Positions 1-13,288 of a stretch of 64,000 nt of DNA are shown piece by piece. Where the stretch lies: contig MPNW01000081.1 in assembly GCA_011800805.1 (NCBI GenBank), positions 209,945 through 273,944 on the forward strand, read 5' to 3'. This stretch comes from Hirudo medicinalis. Its lineage: Eukaryota; Annelida; Clitellata; Hirudinida; Hirudinidae. Numbering within the stretch: the stretch's first letter is position 1; each line of letters begins with the position of its first letter. The notes under the pieces are model-generated. The model ran no database searches. It was not told the origin of the DNA and saw only the letters and a list, made by a program, of their open reading frames with translations. Made by a program: the position numbers and the translations under genes.

Positions 1-37
1 GGGTGATCAAAATTTAACAAAAGATTGCTAATTTTAG

Positions 38-641
38 GGTTTGACAACGTATCTTTCTGTACCTTCAAAGAATTATATCTATGTGGTCAACCAGCACTTT
101 ATGCCTACAATAGTGACTTATCTGGAGGCGCCAGAGATTGCAACTGTCCACCACAATGTTACAGCAACACATACGTCCTTACCATCTCACAAAACCTTTT
201 CTCTAACAGATTCATAGCATTATTTGCCAATTACTCTCTTGCCCATAATATAAGCTTGCCCGTGGACGCTAGCAGAGATGCCCTCGCTCAAAATTATGCG
301 GCGGTACAGGTAAATATATTCTAGTTTTTTAAATTCATTACATTTTGTAAATAAGTAATACATTTTTCCAGGTGTACTTTTCGACCTTACAGTACATTTC
401 CATTAAAAGTAATCCTGCTTATTCCTTTATGGCGCTTTTAAGTGATGTCGGCGGGGCCCTAGGCTTATTATTGGGAGCAACTATATTGACGTTCGTAGAA
501 ATTGCTGAATTCGGTTGGGAAATTATGAAATTTTGGTATGTGACAAGAATATACAAGCCACACAGGAAGGAAGAAAAACCAAGAAAGAATACTTATGCAA
601 GAAATAGAAAAAAACCAGCTGTAGTACCAGTTATAATTTGA
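38..641 (+). CDS. DEG/ENaC-type sodium channel, 3' end (last two exons)
   Basis: C-terminal part of an amiloride-sensitive/acid-sensing channel subunit in the plasma membrane; the 5' part lies outside the window. Exon 38-309 follows an acceptor (attttag) and ends CAG|gta; exon 372-641 follows ccag and ends TGA at 639-641. The junction is in phase. Exon 1 carries the Cys-rich end of the extracellular domain, including CNCPPQC followed by YVLTIS, a family hallmark. Exon 2 holds the end of the palm domain and the second membrane helix, SDVGGALGLLLGATILTFVE, then a short basic tail rich in Lys/Arg. The pore-filter tripeptide reads GAT, where most family members have G/S-x-S. About 179 residues are visible. 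Subfamily (ASIC, pickpocket, FaNaC) cannot be settled from this part. Confidence 0.9.
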
Positions 642-1484
642 AAGTTAATTAACGTAATTAGTTAATCGTCTGATTTAGCATGAAGTTAACAACTTGACCA
701 TATTAATTATGTGTTAACTGTAATGGATACTTTAATAATTTTAATTTAATTTTATTAGTATTTCCGCTATATTGCAATATTAATGAAGCTTTTAGGATTA
801 TTGGTCGTTTCTGAACCTAATATTGCACAAAGTGAGCAACAAACCTTTTAACGCACGTTACAAGTTGCATCCAAAGCATGTTCTGCTTAACATATGCGCA
901 CCAAACTTTGTTACCAATCACATCTTTAATTGTCTATAATTTTTGGCAACGCATTTCGACGCGAGTTTGATTTTTATTATCCGTACATGGACGACTGATC
1001 CGTTGCAGCCATCGTCAAGGTTTTCATGGATGATTATGAACATTTTCAGATTTGGTGATCTTGTGTAATCGTTTATTTTCGGTAATATAGGCTAGGAAAC
1101 GATCTCCGTATTAAAAACATTATCCTTGAAGGGGGGAATCATCCACCATCCACCAAGAGGGGCCTCCCATCAATATAGGCTTTCGATAAAATGACTGACA
1201 CAAATAAGTAGTCATAACTAGGAAGTAACTGGTTATGCTTCTCTCATTCTTTAATTAATGTGTTTACTGCTTCACATTGAAGATTGATGCAGATTGATGT
1301 GTTTAAATAAAGCAAAATCTGAGTCTTCTCAGCTTTCGTCTATTGGATTCTGTGATTGGAAACATTCACAAGAACATCTACATAGTCATGAGCAGTCAAC
1401 TGGACATTGAAGGCTACGATTGCTTTCAACAGGAGGTTAAAAGCAATTGGGCGAAATGATACGAAGCTGACACAACAGGTTAGC
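642..1484. other. Intergenic, AT-rich
   Basis: No coding sequence seen. It contains the presumed 3' UTR of the channel gene and unrecognised, moderately GC-balanced sequence around 950-1160. Confidence 0.5.
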
Positions 1485-2590
1485 GTCTAGAGCAGTACTG
1501 GAGACCAGTGTTGAAACGAGTAGTCAGTGTTATTAAATTTATTGCCGAGCATGACTTAGCATTTAGAGGAGACAACGAATTGGTTGGATCACCTAGAAAT
1601 GGAAACTTTCTGGGTGTTCTTGAACTCATCGCCCAGTACGCCACTTTCTTGCACAGCATATCGAAACTCAAGCCAGTTGCGGCAAGGGACACACATACTA
1701 TCTGCCATCTACAATAATGAAAGAGCTTGTCAGTGTAATGGGTGAAAAAGTCCTCGGAGCAATCATTTCTCGAGTTAGGAAATCAAAGTACTACTCCATC
1801 TCTTTGGATTCTACACCCGATGCTCATTGTCCAACTGGCCCTTGTATTGAGGTACATGGAAAAGGATGGTCCAGCGAAACACTTTGTAATATTCATGGCA
1901 AACAAAGGCCATGGCGCTCAAGAGATGTTCAATGCCTTGATGGAATTTTTGAAGATACATGACTTAGTTCTGGGAAACTGCCGCGGACAAAGCTACGACA
2001 ATGCATCTGCAATCTGCATCTGGTAAGTGCAATGGTCTACAAGCCAAAGTGAGAGAGAAGAACAGTCTTTCATCCTGGATCCCTTGTACAACACATTCTT
2101 TAAACTTGGTTTGGAAAAATATTGTAGAATGCTGCTCGAATGCTGTGCATTTTTTTACTTCCTTGAAAAACTGTTCGACTTCTTCACACTTTCAACGCAT
2201 CGGCATCAACTTTTGACCGAGGCTTTGAAACATTCATCATTGATTCGTCATTGACTCTCAAATGTGTCACACCAACGCGTTGGTCATGCAGAGCTGATGC
2301 AAAGAAGGCACTTAAGCATGACTACCAGCAGATTAAGTATGTACTGAAATAAATTGATGATGACATTGAAGAAAAAGGGGGTGTGCGCTGTGAAGCAAAA
2401 GGACTGTTAAGACAGGTAAATCATCTTGAAAAAGGTATTTACAACATCTTCTGGAATGATATCCTGCAAAGAACAGATGCTACTAATAAAAATCTACAAC
2501 ACGCAAAACTCGATCTAAATACTGCTTTAGCGTCACTGACCAGCTTGAAAAACCATGCAGAATGTGGAAGTCCACAAAAAACGCAGTAAT
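1485..2590 (+). pseudogene. hAT-like transposase remnant (DUF4371/ZMYM1-type)
   Basis: Decayed transposase open in pieces across all three frames. The order of the pieces matches the family: an N-terminal block with WRPVLKRV and the GNFLGVLEL segment (about 1495-1716), a block with ISLDSTPD at about 1717-1850, then VLRYMEKDG and RGQSYDNASA (about 1830-2015), then SGKCNGLQAKVREKN and TTHSLNLVW (about 2015-2215). Family knowledge: this is the catalytic RNase H-like region of hAT-derived zinc-finger MYM-type 1-like proteins, with the conserved LDST, RYVDKDG and RGQGYD motifs. At least three frameshifts and several stops separate the blocks, so it is not functional. The last open stretch (2383-2589) is the degraded C-terminal helical part. 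No terminal inverted repeats or target duplication were identified. Confidence 0.8.
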
Positions 2591-3718
2591 AAACAATAAA
2601 CGCAGTAAAAATTTAGTAAAATAAAGCTACTTTTTTTTTTAACAAATTGCAAATAACTTATAAATTAAATAAAATTATAAATAACTTATAAATTTTAAAC
2701 CTAGATGTCGTGAGGGGCCTCACTCTCAGCTTGCGTTGTCTTGTCGTGGACTCGAGATACCCGCATGGAGGGTCATTGTACAGGCCTTTAAATTAGGGAG
2801 ATAGATGTGCACTTTATATAGCCAGTGTGTGGACGTCCACAAAGGGAGTAACCTGATGTGGATGCTTGTGGATAGGGGGAGGGAAGGTGTAAAAATCCAG
2901 TTTTACTATGGACGTCATATATATGGATGGCCCCTAAAGGGGAGTTAGAAAGGGGGCTTGCCTTCCAAGCGGGCCCCAGGCCTCCCACACGTTTAATCCG
3001 GCTTAATAGTGTCATGAATTGGAAAAGTAGCGAATTAGTGTGGTGCATATTATCTGTCACTCAATGTAAAAAAAACCGGTTTATGTGATACTCCACAATT
3101 CCATGAAAAAAAATTATGCATCGGTGACCTTTCTATATGTATTTCTGGTTCTCCCGTATCTCGTGTTGGCTTTTGTAGGTTCCTTGGGCTTATTATGGAT
3201 GAACATCTCTCTTTCAAATTGCATATTCATCACTAAATCATTAAGATTTCCAGAGATATTGGTATCATTTCACGCATACGCCGATAGATTAATACAAAAA
3301 CAGCTAGCATTTCAAGCTATTAAATAGTACAAACATAGGAAATGCTGAAGATAGAAAAAAATGAATTTTTTTATCTAGAGAAACTAGTATTTCTTCAACA
3401 AATAGAATGGACATTTTGATTAGAATAGCTTTAAGTTCGCGTTAAATTTTTTTGTCGATATTCATTTAAAACCACTTTAAATATTAAGGATTTAAGATTT
3501 ATTGAACATTTGTTACTAATTAAATTAAATTTTAATTTATATAAAATCTTAAGTTAATTATAGAAATGTTAACATAAAAAACATAAATGTTAACTATAAT
3601 GTTAAATTTTAATTTACAAAACTTTAAGTTAATTGCACGAATGTTAATTAAGAAATAACTGGTTTATTATTCTGTCTCCCGCGTCACTTATTGTGCTCCC
3701 GGTGCTTTCTTGTCTAGG
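2591..3718. other. Intergenic / transgelin upstream region
   Basis: Nothing convincing. 2700-3060 is more GC-rich and may be repeat-derived. A short hydrophobic ORF at 3085-3327 has no recognisable similarity and is not called. 3400-3660 is very AT-rich and leads to the transgelin first exon. Confidence 0.4.
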
Positions 3719-6239
3719 ATGAGTTACAGAGCTGGAAAATCTGGAATTGCTGCAGAAACTCAGCAGAAGGTTTTTAAATTAGCCCTATTTTTGAAATGGG
3801 TTTGGTTATCATGCAGTGGCAGCTAAAAGCGATATAGTGGTGAACGTCCAACCGCTTTGAATGTTGCTTTTTTTCTATAACTTCGCTTCATTTCTTTCAA
3901 TAATTTTTCTTAGTCATCTACATCATTGATTAGTAGAGTAGAAGTATTTAAAGGAATGCGGAATTTTTGTGCAACCAAAATAGTTACAGCGCCAGATTAG
4001 CATACTTTTATTTTTAAATTTAAAGCCACTGAACTTGAGTGGTGCCAGCCATTGCAAGGTTTGGCCAGTTGTGATTTTATTTTCTCTTCAGAAACCTCAA
4101 ATTCTACAGGAGGGCTATATGATTTACATAGGTGAACAAGTGTCCACATCATATTTTGAAAATTACTTAGCTTAAATTTGGTGGCAGTTGACAATTTTGA
4201 ATTATTATATTTATGGCACTAAGTTTGGATTTAAAATTATTGTGGTTTATAATCTTGAGTCAAGATGTATAAGTTCATTGAGAATAATATATTTGTAAAT
4301 TAAATTTGATTATGAGAAACAATTTTAAAAATGTTCAGCTTGGATAAATTTAGGTTATTGAAAATTTATTAGGAATGCCTATCTTATGTTGTATCACTAT
4401 AATGGATATTTGGGAGATAAATAACTTTGTTTACATAAACACCTTACCCTTTTGGTGTAAATTTTAACTCTGTAATACATTGAAATTGATGAAAATGATT
4501 TTTATTGAATATAATCACCTATCTTTTTTCACAGTTTCTTGGATTGTGTTGCAAAAGCTTAATAAATAGTAATTATATTGCCACTCATAGTTTCATAGGA
4601 TATGATATTTCTTATGTATAACTTGTTTAAGGATCTGATTAAGTCTATTTTAATCTATTTTAGTTTACATTAACTATTTTATTTTAAATCTATATAAATA
4701 AAAATGAACATTTGTCTACTTTTTTTGTTGAGTATTTTCCATATAACCAGCTCTTGAAAGATTCTCAATTTAAAAAGCAATTAAATTAATTTATAAAAAT
4801 TTATATTTCAAATCTATAAAAATAAAATCGTATGTTTGTGAGTTCGATTGTTTTGATTGTGAAATTAAACTTATTAGAAACGTGTGTTTTCTCTTTTCTT
4901 GTGTTTCCATTTAACCAGACTGAGCCACAGCAACGTGTGGCTGGGTACACCAGTTATTAATAAATGAAGTGTTGCAGTGGAAAAAACATCTTTTTTGAAA
5001 CTTTGGTGTTGTGCATTCTGTTGTGAAAAAACCCAAACCCCTTAGATAATGATTTCTTTGAAGCTGTGCAGCAACTATGGCAATAACAAACGTTATGAAA
5101 TTAAAGTGTCTATGTGAATGGACATCATACATTCTAGACATCTCTGATCTAAAATGTTAATTGAAGCACTTTAATTTGCCACTGATTGATATTTTGTCAT
5201 TTTGTGAAATGTTTTAGTTTTTGAGTTATTTAAATTGTTGCAGATTGAGGCCAATTTTGATCCAGAGGAAGCGGCAAAATGTTTGCACTGGATCCAGATT
5301 CTAACCGGTATCGATGAAATACCTGGAGATCTTGCATCGATCGATGCAGCTCACGACAAATTTTACGACCTCTTATCCGACGGCATCATTCTCCTCAAGT
5401 ACGATGCCGCTCGGCACGTTTCACGTTCCTGCTTTATTTTGTTGGAATTAACTTCCGATAAATTCGTGTGAGAAGTAAATTTTAATAAAATTCTTCAGAA
5501 TGATAGACAAGTTATATCCCAACCACATAAATTGGAATGACAAGATGTTTCAACCGGCTAAAATCGAGGCCATGAGAGTCATGCGCGAAAGAGAAAGAAT
5601 TGCAACTTTTACAAGACTTGCACAAGAATTCGGGGTTTCCGACATGTACTCATTCCCTACTGAATCCCTCCACGAGAGAGGTGCTTTGAACTTGGCTCAA
5701 GTCTGTGTTTGTATTCGAGCACTTGGAATAGAGGTGTGATTTTGTTATTGATTTTGATTTTTATTACTTCCCTTTCTAATAAAAATCTTTATAATAATAA
5801 TAATAACTATGTCAGTATAGTGATATAAGCGTAATCATCAGGGGTACTTGGACCATTTATGTAACATCGTTACCCGGAGTGGCTTTGCGGTGGTGCGAGC
5901 CGGGTTGCGAACGAGACAAGTGACGACCGTTGCTTTTACCATCGTTCGCAGAAACGCAACCTTCTGAATCAACTTGTGTCCCTTCGATGGCCTTGATGGT
6001 CCAACGTTTTGAACTGCTTATGAGTTTGATTACATTATTTCTTTTTTTAGGCTCAGAGCAAAAATGGATATTTTGGCCCTGAAGGTTATTGGCCTAAGAA
6101 AAGTGAGAAAAATGTGAGGGAATTCACAGAGGAGCAGTTGAGAGCAGGTCAGAATATCATCAGCTTACAGTATGGAAGCAACAAAGGAGCTTCTCAGGCC
6201 GGCATGAACATAGGAAAGCCTCGTCACATAGTCGAGTAA
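3719..6239 (+). CDS. Transgelin / calponin-family actin-binding protein
   Basis: Four exons, all in phase: 3719-3769, 5244-5398, 5499-5733 and 6051-6239 (TAA 6237-6239), giving 209 residues, close to the roughly 200 of transgelins. The short first exon encodes MSYRAGKSGIAAETQQK, a typical transgelin N-terminus; the start is the only Met that joins in phase. Exons 2-3 form one calponin-homology domain (about residues 20-147). Exon 4 ends in a single calponin repeat, NIISLQYGSNKGASQAGMNI, with a short tail. In the family the protein binds and bundles actin filaments in muscle and other contractile cells. The first intron is long (1.47 kb) for this window and intron 3 contains a SINE copy. Whether it is the muscle-protein-20 or vertebrate SM22 branch is not decided here. 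Confidence 0.95.
5765..5998 (-). repeat. Degenerate tRNA-derived SINE in transgelin intron 3
   Basis: Matches the copy at 20840-21030 over most of its length, including the stretches gtggtgcgagccgggttgcg, gacgaccgttgcttttacc and cgttcgcagaaacgcaacc. Read on the minus strand it has a B-box-like gttcgcaaccc and a decayed A box. It is preceded on the + strand by a run of ataat repeats. Confidence 0.7.
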
Positions 6240-6773
6240 CTTTGCCTGAAATCTAAGTATTAATGAGTTATATTCGTTTAGAGTTCCCTCTTTTATTTGA
6301 TTGCTGGAATCAGTTCCATTCCATTTTATCAAACTTGACTTTGTTTTAATTCTGTTCAATACTCATTCTATTCCATTATAAACTTATGGTTTGTTAACAT
6401 TTCCTAGATGATCATGATGTAAGTGGTCAATTGTTTAGGGTATTTGGCTAACTAGTCACATTTTGAAAAGTTCTAGTTTTTCATTTGCATTTTGCAGATA
6501 TTAGTTTTCTTTGTTGCATATAAAGTACATTATTTGGAACCATTCGAATTGTTTGTCTAAGCACATTTCTGGTCAAACAAAGTAAACTTCACATAATTCA
6601 TATCGTTTTATTAAACTGCTTTATCTTTACTTTGCAGCAATTGACTAGCACTTGGCTTGAATAATAAACATTGTTTCCTGGCTTTTCAACAGTATTAATA
6701 ACATTTCTCAATATGGTTTATTGAGATGTACTGCCCAGAGTAGTGTTTTTTAATTATAGGATGCAGAAAATGT

Positions 6774-8212
6774 TCACTTGGTCTTGACATGGACTGAATA
6801 GCACCTTTTCCTATTATGGGCTAGTCTCCTTGGTGCCTGCAAGCAGTTGTAGGCTTGGTTGATCTTTGTGGGAGGGGGTGCATCTAGGATTAAGCTCCTC
6901 CTATCTGCATAAGATGCCCGAGTTTCCGGGGTTTGCGTGAAAGTGCTCGAAAGTGGCACGTGCCGTGGCTCCTCCGGTTCTGTCTTGATTTTGTATGCAA
7001 TAGTCGGTGGTGTTGGGGAAGATGGGCTTGATTCTGGTGGTTGAAGTTCTTGTAGTGGAATGGGCCCTCCTACTCTTATGAAAAGAGAAGTCAATGACTT
7101 GGTTGGGACTATGTGCTTCAGTTTCCTGCACTGAAGCCTGAGATAGTTTGTGCGGTTTTGCTTCTGTTGGCATGGTTTGAATGTTGGTATCTTTTTTCGA
7201 GTCGCCACGTATTAAAACTGGGATAGGGATTGGAACAGGTATAGGAATAAGGAAAGGGCATGAAGAGGCTGGAAGGGAGAGGGGTCTTGGATATTTGGGG
7301 ATAGGAAAGTTGAGGTTTTGACCATGTGGACTTGAAAGAAAAAAGGGAGGCAAATTGGAGGCGGATGGTGGATTGATCCAAGGGGGCGAGAAAAATAATG
7401 GAAGATTTGGGGGATTAGTCATATATTGCCTGAGATCTAGTTTTCTTGGAGAGCTCTGTGAGGTGACATGTGGATTTAACTCTGATAATTTAGTTGTCTT
7501 TGAGCTCAAAAAGCTCTTAGGGTGATCATGGTTGATATCTTTTGTGCTCTTTCCAACATTTTCGTGAATTGAATCAACTTTTTGTCTCTTCTTTGATTGA
7601 ATGGAATGCCTGACGGGTGCATCACTTCTAATGAACTCAGATTTATGATCAGATTCCAACTTCTCAGCAGAATATGATTTGCCCTGCGAGTCTTTGACCT
7701 TTTGGCATTTCATGATTCCGTGAGGTCCGTGGTCACTAGAATTTCCATCTGACAACCAGAGTTCAGGAGTTATCAACAGTTTCTTGTCTGCTGAGATGTA
7801 ATTCAATTGAGTTGCCATCTCTTTCTGGAAGGTAGTAAATATCAAATTAATTAATAGATAATATCGTTGCAATATTGAATAGTATTTCACTAAAAGGCGC
7901 AAATAAAACTGTAATACAATTAATTCGAAACACATTTAATGTGAGAGGTTAAAATGCTTTATATTCGTAAAAGAAATCATAAGGGTTGACTATTTGATAA
8001 AATTGCATGTGAATATTTGGTACCTGGAATTGGGGAAGGTGTTGCTGTGCCTCCATGCAAAAGAGGTTCATTTTATATTTGTTGAGGCAGAGAAAACCAC
8101 AAAACTTTAGAGAACCAGAGATGTCTGTCACCGAGGTGGTGGCTGGGATGTTTTCATGGCACCAATCACACATGGCCAACCTAAGAAAATTCACCTTACC
8201 AGTTACGTAACC
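6774..8212 (-). CDS. Sine oculis-binding protein homolog (SOBP)-like, 3' exons
   Basis: Minus-strand gene with two exons visible. The upstream exon (about 8212-8024) encodes an FCS-type zinc finger: CDWCHENIP, then LKFCGFLCLNKYKMNLF and EAQQHLPQ, very like the second FCS finger of SOBP. It splices in phase (CAG|gtacc at 8024) to a long exon starting at 7824. That exon is rich in Pro and Ser and carries LIPIPVPIPIPV, matching the proline-rich tract of SOBP, then an acidic KIKTEPEEP segment. SOBP is a nuclear cofactor linked to sine oculis/Six signalling. The original frame stops at 6901, but the SOBP-like C-terminal text continues in another frame to a stop at 6774, so there is a frameshift or tiny intron near 7050-7100. 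The first FCS finger and the start were not found upstream. Confidence 0.8.
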
Positions 8213-11200
8213 TGACAAACTTAGAGAATGCTCAGCTTAGAGAATTCTAGAGAATCTATAGAAAGTTGTTAATTAGATTTTGACAATTTTCTTATAGGAA
8301 ATCTGCCAATATTGTAACTTTTAAATATGTCATAATTTGTTAGATCCTGTGTTATACATACTCTACCACCCATGTCAGAACAATTTTAACATTCCCACAT
8401 TTTTAACCAACTAGAGATGAATAATTTGCAGAATTCTTTTGGGTTTTTCAAAACTTCCCTTTCAGTGACAAGAGATCATTAAAAGAATTTATGTAAAATA
8501 GCTATAATTGGATTATCATTAATGGAGCTCTGTTGCAATAACATTTATAATCAGGCATTTATTATCAATGACACCATTAGGTCTTGTAATTGAATTGTCT
8601 AACTGTAATGATGTCCAAATTTGATTTAGCTATCAAGGCATCTTGGAGCATGATTTTGTTCTGCTTCATCCTTACGTAGGGCCTAATGCTTTATTAGCTT
8701 AGGTTTATTTTCTAATGCAAGTATTTTGCTGAGATATGCTCTTGAAATATTTGAAATAGGGTTAATGGGTTAATCATTATCTCAGTTTAGCTCGGATTTG
8801 CTATTAACCTTCCCCATCCTACACTAATCACCAAGTTCATTTGTGTGTTCTTCGGATAGGCATGCTAGGATAGGAGTTAGTTATAAGCTATGTTTTCTAT
8901 TATTATCCAACAATTGCTATCACAACTCTTGGAAATGTACTTTCAATAAATAATTTCTAAATATGTACTAAACTAAAAGGCAATTCAAAAATGCTTTGCT
9001 TTTCAAATCAGCACATACACATCATCGTGCATGTTTGCTTTTAACTTGAAAATTCTTCAAAATGTTGAATCTTTGAAACAATTCTCTACTATGTGAACTG
9101 GAATAAAAACTTAAGTTTGCACAACATCTAAATATCAAAGAAATTATAAGTATATTTAATGATTATTGTTTGAAAAAGCTTTGTTTCGTTTGAACAGAAG
9201 CGCAATAAGTCAGTTGAAACACATGGACAAAATATTATCAACTAAATAATTTAAAGCAAAATGTAAAAAAGACGGCAAACAGAATGAAGAGATCCCAGCT
9301 TTGGAAAAGATATACATCACACAAAACCCTCTTACACCTCTGCGCGATGCTTGAGTCGAATTAAACTGCGCCCTCTTGTGTGAACTTAGCCAAAATTCGT
9401 TTCCGACGGGTAAGGATTAAAGCTGTTAAAATAATGGACGGGATCTATGAACTACAACATCAAAATGGATTCCAGATTTTAAAACGAATCACGATACGCA
9501 TGCTTCTGCTTTCTAAAAATGTGATGGGATATGTTCTCAATTCGACGCCGCACATTTGAGACGAGTGATCGAGTTTCTTACTTAATGGCAGCAGCACCAG
9601 AAGGCAGGTATCGTAGAGGTTTCTCACGTTTCAAGAATTTCTGCCTCATGCCAAACTATTTTTCTTTTTTCTCGCTGCATGCTTCTGCTCGAAGGTACAG
9701 GCATGAACCCCTACTTCCAACCTGAGATTCGAGTTTATTATTTTTAAAATAAATCTTGTGGAAGTCATGAAAAAATTGTTTCGCGGTGGAAGGAAGCGAA
9801 AATTCTTTGAAGTTGTTGGTGGAAAATATCAAAGCGTAGGAGCTAGGAGAAGATAAAACAAATAAGAAACAAACAAACTTCGGAGACACGTGATCTTCGT
9901 GGGTGGAAGACGATATGGTTGGACGAGCGTCCGATTACATTCCTGCATAATGAGGGTGCTCATGGAGAGGGAATCGACGTGCTATCATGTTCTTCTAATC
10001 ATTAGTTTCTCCTTGCTTTCCCGCCATTGTTGTTAAACATAAACAAATTAAACCTTGCGGTTACTAAACTTAAGACATCATTTCTGAGTGAGGGAATATG
10101 TTTTGCTTGCTCACATCTGTTTGTATTTGTTTAGTTTGGAATATTGGACATTCGATGCAAACTGGAAATCTCCTCTTTCGACGATCCAACTTCTCCTCAC
10201 GTATCATTTTCGTCTCAACGTATCATGTGCCGGTAACCTGACCATATCATTACTCGGCAATCACATGCATCCAACTTTCTTCTGTGCTCTCCTCCCTAAT
10301 AAAGACTTGCCAGCAATAATTACTATCTAATTATGGCCAAGATTTTATTAATCACTAACAATGGATACATTCGCTTAAACACTTTTCAAAGAGCGTCAAA
10401 TTGATTTATAATTAAAATCACATACAACGAACCAAATAAACTTTCAGTGACTCATGAGAAAATGCGTTTATTGACTTAATTGAGTTTCAAGGGTTGTGCT
10501 AGGTTTTAGCAGATGAGTTGTTTTTTGAAAAAATTCTCAAGGCAGTTACATCGGTTGGGTGATTTAATAAATAAATAATTCTTAATGTACCACAAGAATT
10601 AATAAAACGTGATTCCTTTGTGTACATGCGAAGGTAATAATTGATTGGATTAAATCTCATTGATTAATCGAATTAACTAAACACGATTAGTATTTAGTTG
10701 CTATGGAAATAAACAAACTCACCTTCTTAGTCGAGAACCAAAACATGCGAGCAACAAAACTCTCTCGCAATTAGCTCCACATGGATTCCTTTTATAGCTC
10801 ATCCTCTGAGCGCCGTCTTGTTATCGTGCCATTGATTGGTGCAAAATAAGCTTACAGGTCAATCACTGATCGTAAACTTCACAATTTGTCATCGACTCTC
10901 AGTGATTTCAGTGGAAAGATGATTAAATAAATTCTTTGTTCATGCTACATCAACACAATCTATTGGAGCTACCACCAGGACTTCTCCAACTTTAAATCAT
11001 TAAAACCAAAGTAATCGCTATAATTATCAAGGATCATCGCAAGTAGGTATTTTAAAATGTTGGCTTTATAATATATTACCATGGAATGCAATAATAGTGA
11101 GTGGCTAAAATACATCACATGTGATAACAAGATGCTGATAGGCTACTGGTGGGAATGCTAAGCAGCTAGGTCATCAAGGACCGATGAGGATTGAATCATT

Positions 11201-13288
11201 TCATATTCAAGTAATTACATCATAAATTTTAATCCGGTTTTTTTTTAGCTAGAAAAGTAAAATTAAAAATTATTATTAAAACATAATTATCCATTCCAGC
11301 ATCATCGGAAAATTTGAATTTGGTGAATTTGGAAAATTGTTTAATTTGCGGAGCAAAAACAAATTTATACATTTTTTCATTGATATCATACGTCCAATGT
11401 CTATTTGAGTAATTAACTCGTTTTTACAGTATTAAGTACATTTTACTAACTTGTATAATGTAACAGTAAAATGTCATAAGTATTATGGAAAATCAATCAA
11501 TAGTTTTGCGTTCATTCAACTGTTGGTATCATTTCCGCCATAATCGATGTTAATAACCTTGGAACCATCAACGGCAAAGAATGGATTAAAGACCCCAATT
11601 TTTCCAATTGTTTGGATTGGCTTTTTTCTTTTCCAACTGAAAAATCAAGTGATTCGTGAAAACTCGGATGGACTTTTGTTGACAAACGAACCTTTTGTGG
11701 CATGCGATGTAGCCTATGAAAAAGAGTATTAAGAGGCAGCACAGGAGGCTAAGGGTTAATCCTATGGCTGAAAAGAATTGGAAAAAGATATCTTAATTAC
11801 ATATTATTTACAACACCAATTAAATAATTTTCTTCTGCAATTTCATTTTTTTATGTCAGCGGAGGCGTGGCCTGTCTAAAGTAATATAAAAACCTCATAA
11901 TTGTTAAAACTTATTAATCCAATTAAAGGTTATTTGGCTACTACGCTGTGAAGATAATAATCTCTTTTTTAATGAAATATTAAACAGAATACCTCCGAGA
12001 ACAAGTGCAGAACGTTCGTCGCCATTATTGTTTTTGTTGTAATCTGGTGTAATTCCGTCTGATGATTTGATTTGAAATTGATTTGCATTCCCCGTGAAGA
12101 CAAACTAACATTCATTAATTCACTCACTAGTCATGATGACCTTGGCTAATATCTGTTTCTTATGTGAGTATTTCCAGTCGAAAAATAAAACTCGCGTCGT
12201 GCTTTAGGTTTGAATGATAAACAATTTATAGAATTTACGATATGCATCACTGAACACTGGTGATTGTTGCGCAGAAAATCGCCCGCACAGTTTGTCAAAA
12301 TCATAATAAACCTTTGCCTTGAAATGTTGATTCAAAGGGTGATGATTTTTTTCCTATTTTTATTTACTTTATTACTTTATTACAAGAATTGAAAACTGGG
12401 CTTTTGCTTTATTATTTTTATTCAGATTACAAATATTTCGCGGAGCACTTGAAATCAGCCTGGAGACTCTCAAAGTGCATGCTTGGTTAGCGAGTGCTGA
12501 GGCGAACAGATCAATTGTTACCTTCCACTACTTCGTTACTGGAACTGATAATAGATGAGTTGGACCAGCGGCGTTATTTGGCTGTGTTGTCCCCATGACT
12601 TTTGGCGGGAAGCAAAATAAAAAGATCATCTCTTCAAGTTGTTCGAAGGTTTGCACCGCCACCCTCTCCGGAAAAAAGCTGAAATAACGTCCCTGGTCGG
12701 ATTCGTTTAGGATAACCTGGTCTTTGAGATATCGTAGCAGCGATTGGCAATTTGTAGAATTTGATAATTTCTTTCCAAAGTCTTGGCTGCCTTGCAAACG
12801 CTTACAAAAAAAACCTCTTTGGAAATCAGAAAACTTCGAACCTTTTGATGTCTGCTTCCAGTTTGCATAGTCGTGAATTTACTATTTTGAAAAACACTCT
12901 TTTGTGTCCAAAGGCCGCACTATGTTATAGCAGCAAACCAAGTTCACTGACATAATTAATATAAATAACGCATAGGCTTCCGTACCGAATATTGGAAATC
13001 TTAAAAAAATAGACCTTTCTAAATCCATTACCAATTGAAGACATTAAGACAATGTATTATTATGATTTCACGACAACTTTGATGGCCACAACGACGTGAT
13101 TTTATTGATGAAAAGTAATTTTGATTTCTTCAATTAGTTCCAATTCCATGTTCAGACGTTGGAACTTCCGTGCATGATGGTTTTCCAGGAAAATGTGTCG
13201 AACATGTCATTCCCATTGTTACTGTTGGAATGAATAATTAGTTGTAACTAATATAATAATCTTTAAAAATGTTCTGTGATTGCATCCA
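8213..13288. other. Gene-poor interval between the SOBP-like and PAN/lectin genes
   Basis: No gene recognised. 8.2-9.3 kb and 10.3-12.4 kb are AT-rich. A minus-strand ORF at 12528-12797 (89 residues, ordinary amino-acid composition, no Met needed) is the only candidate exon and matches nothing I know. The missing 5' exons of the SOBP-like gene should lie in the first part of this interval. Confidence 0.4.

Noticed and set aside
3085..3327. Hydrophobic 80-residue ORF that might be a small membrane protein
   Set aside because: No family motif, no splice context, AT-rich composition favours chance hydrophobic codons.
9531..9889. Overlapping ORFs on both strands near 9.6 kb as a first exon of the SOBP-like gene
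   Set aside because: No FCS zinc-finger cysteines or splice phase matching the 8212 exon.
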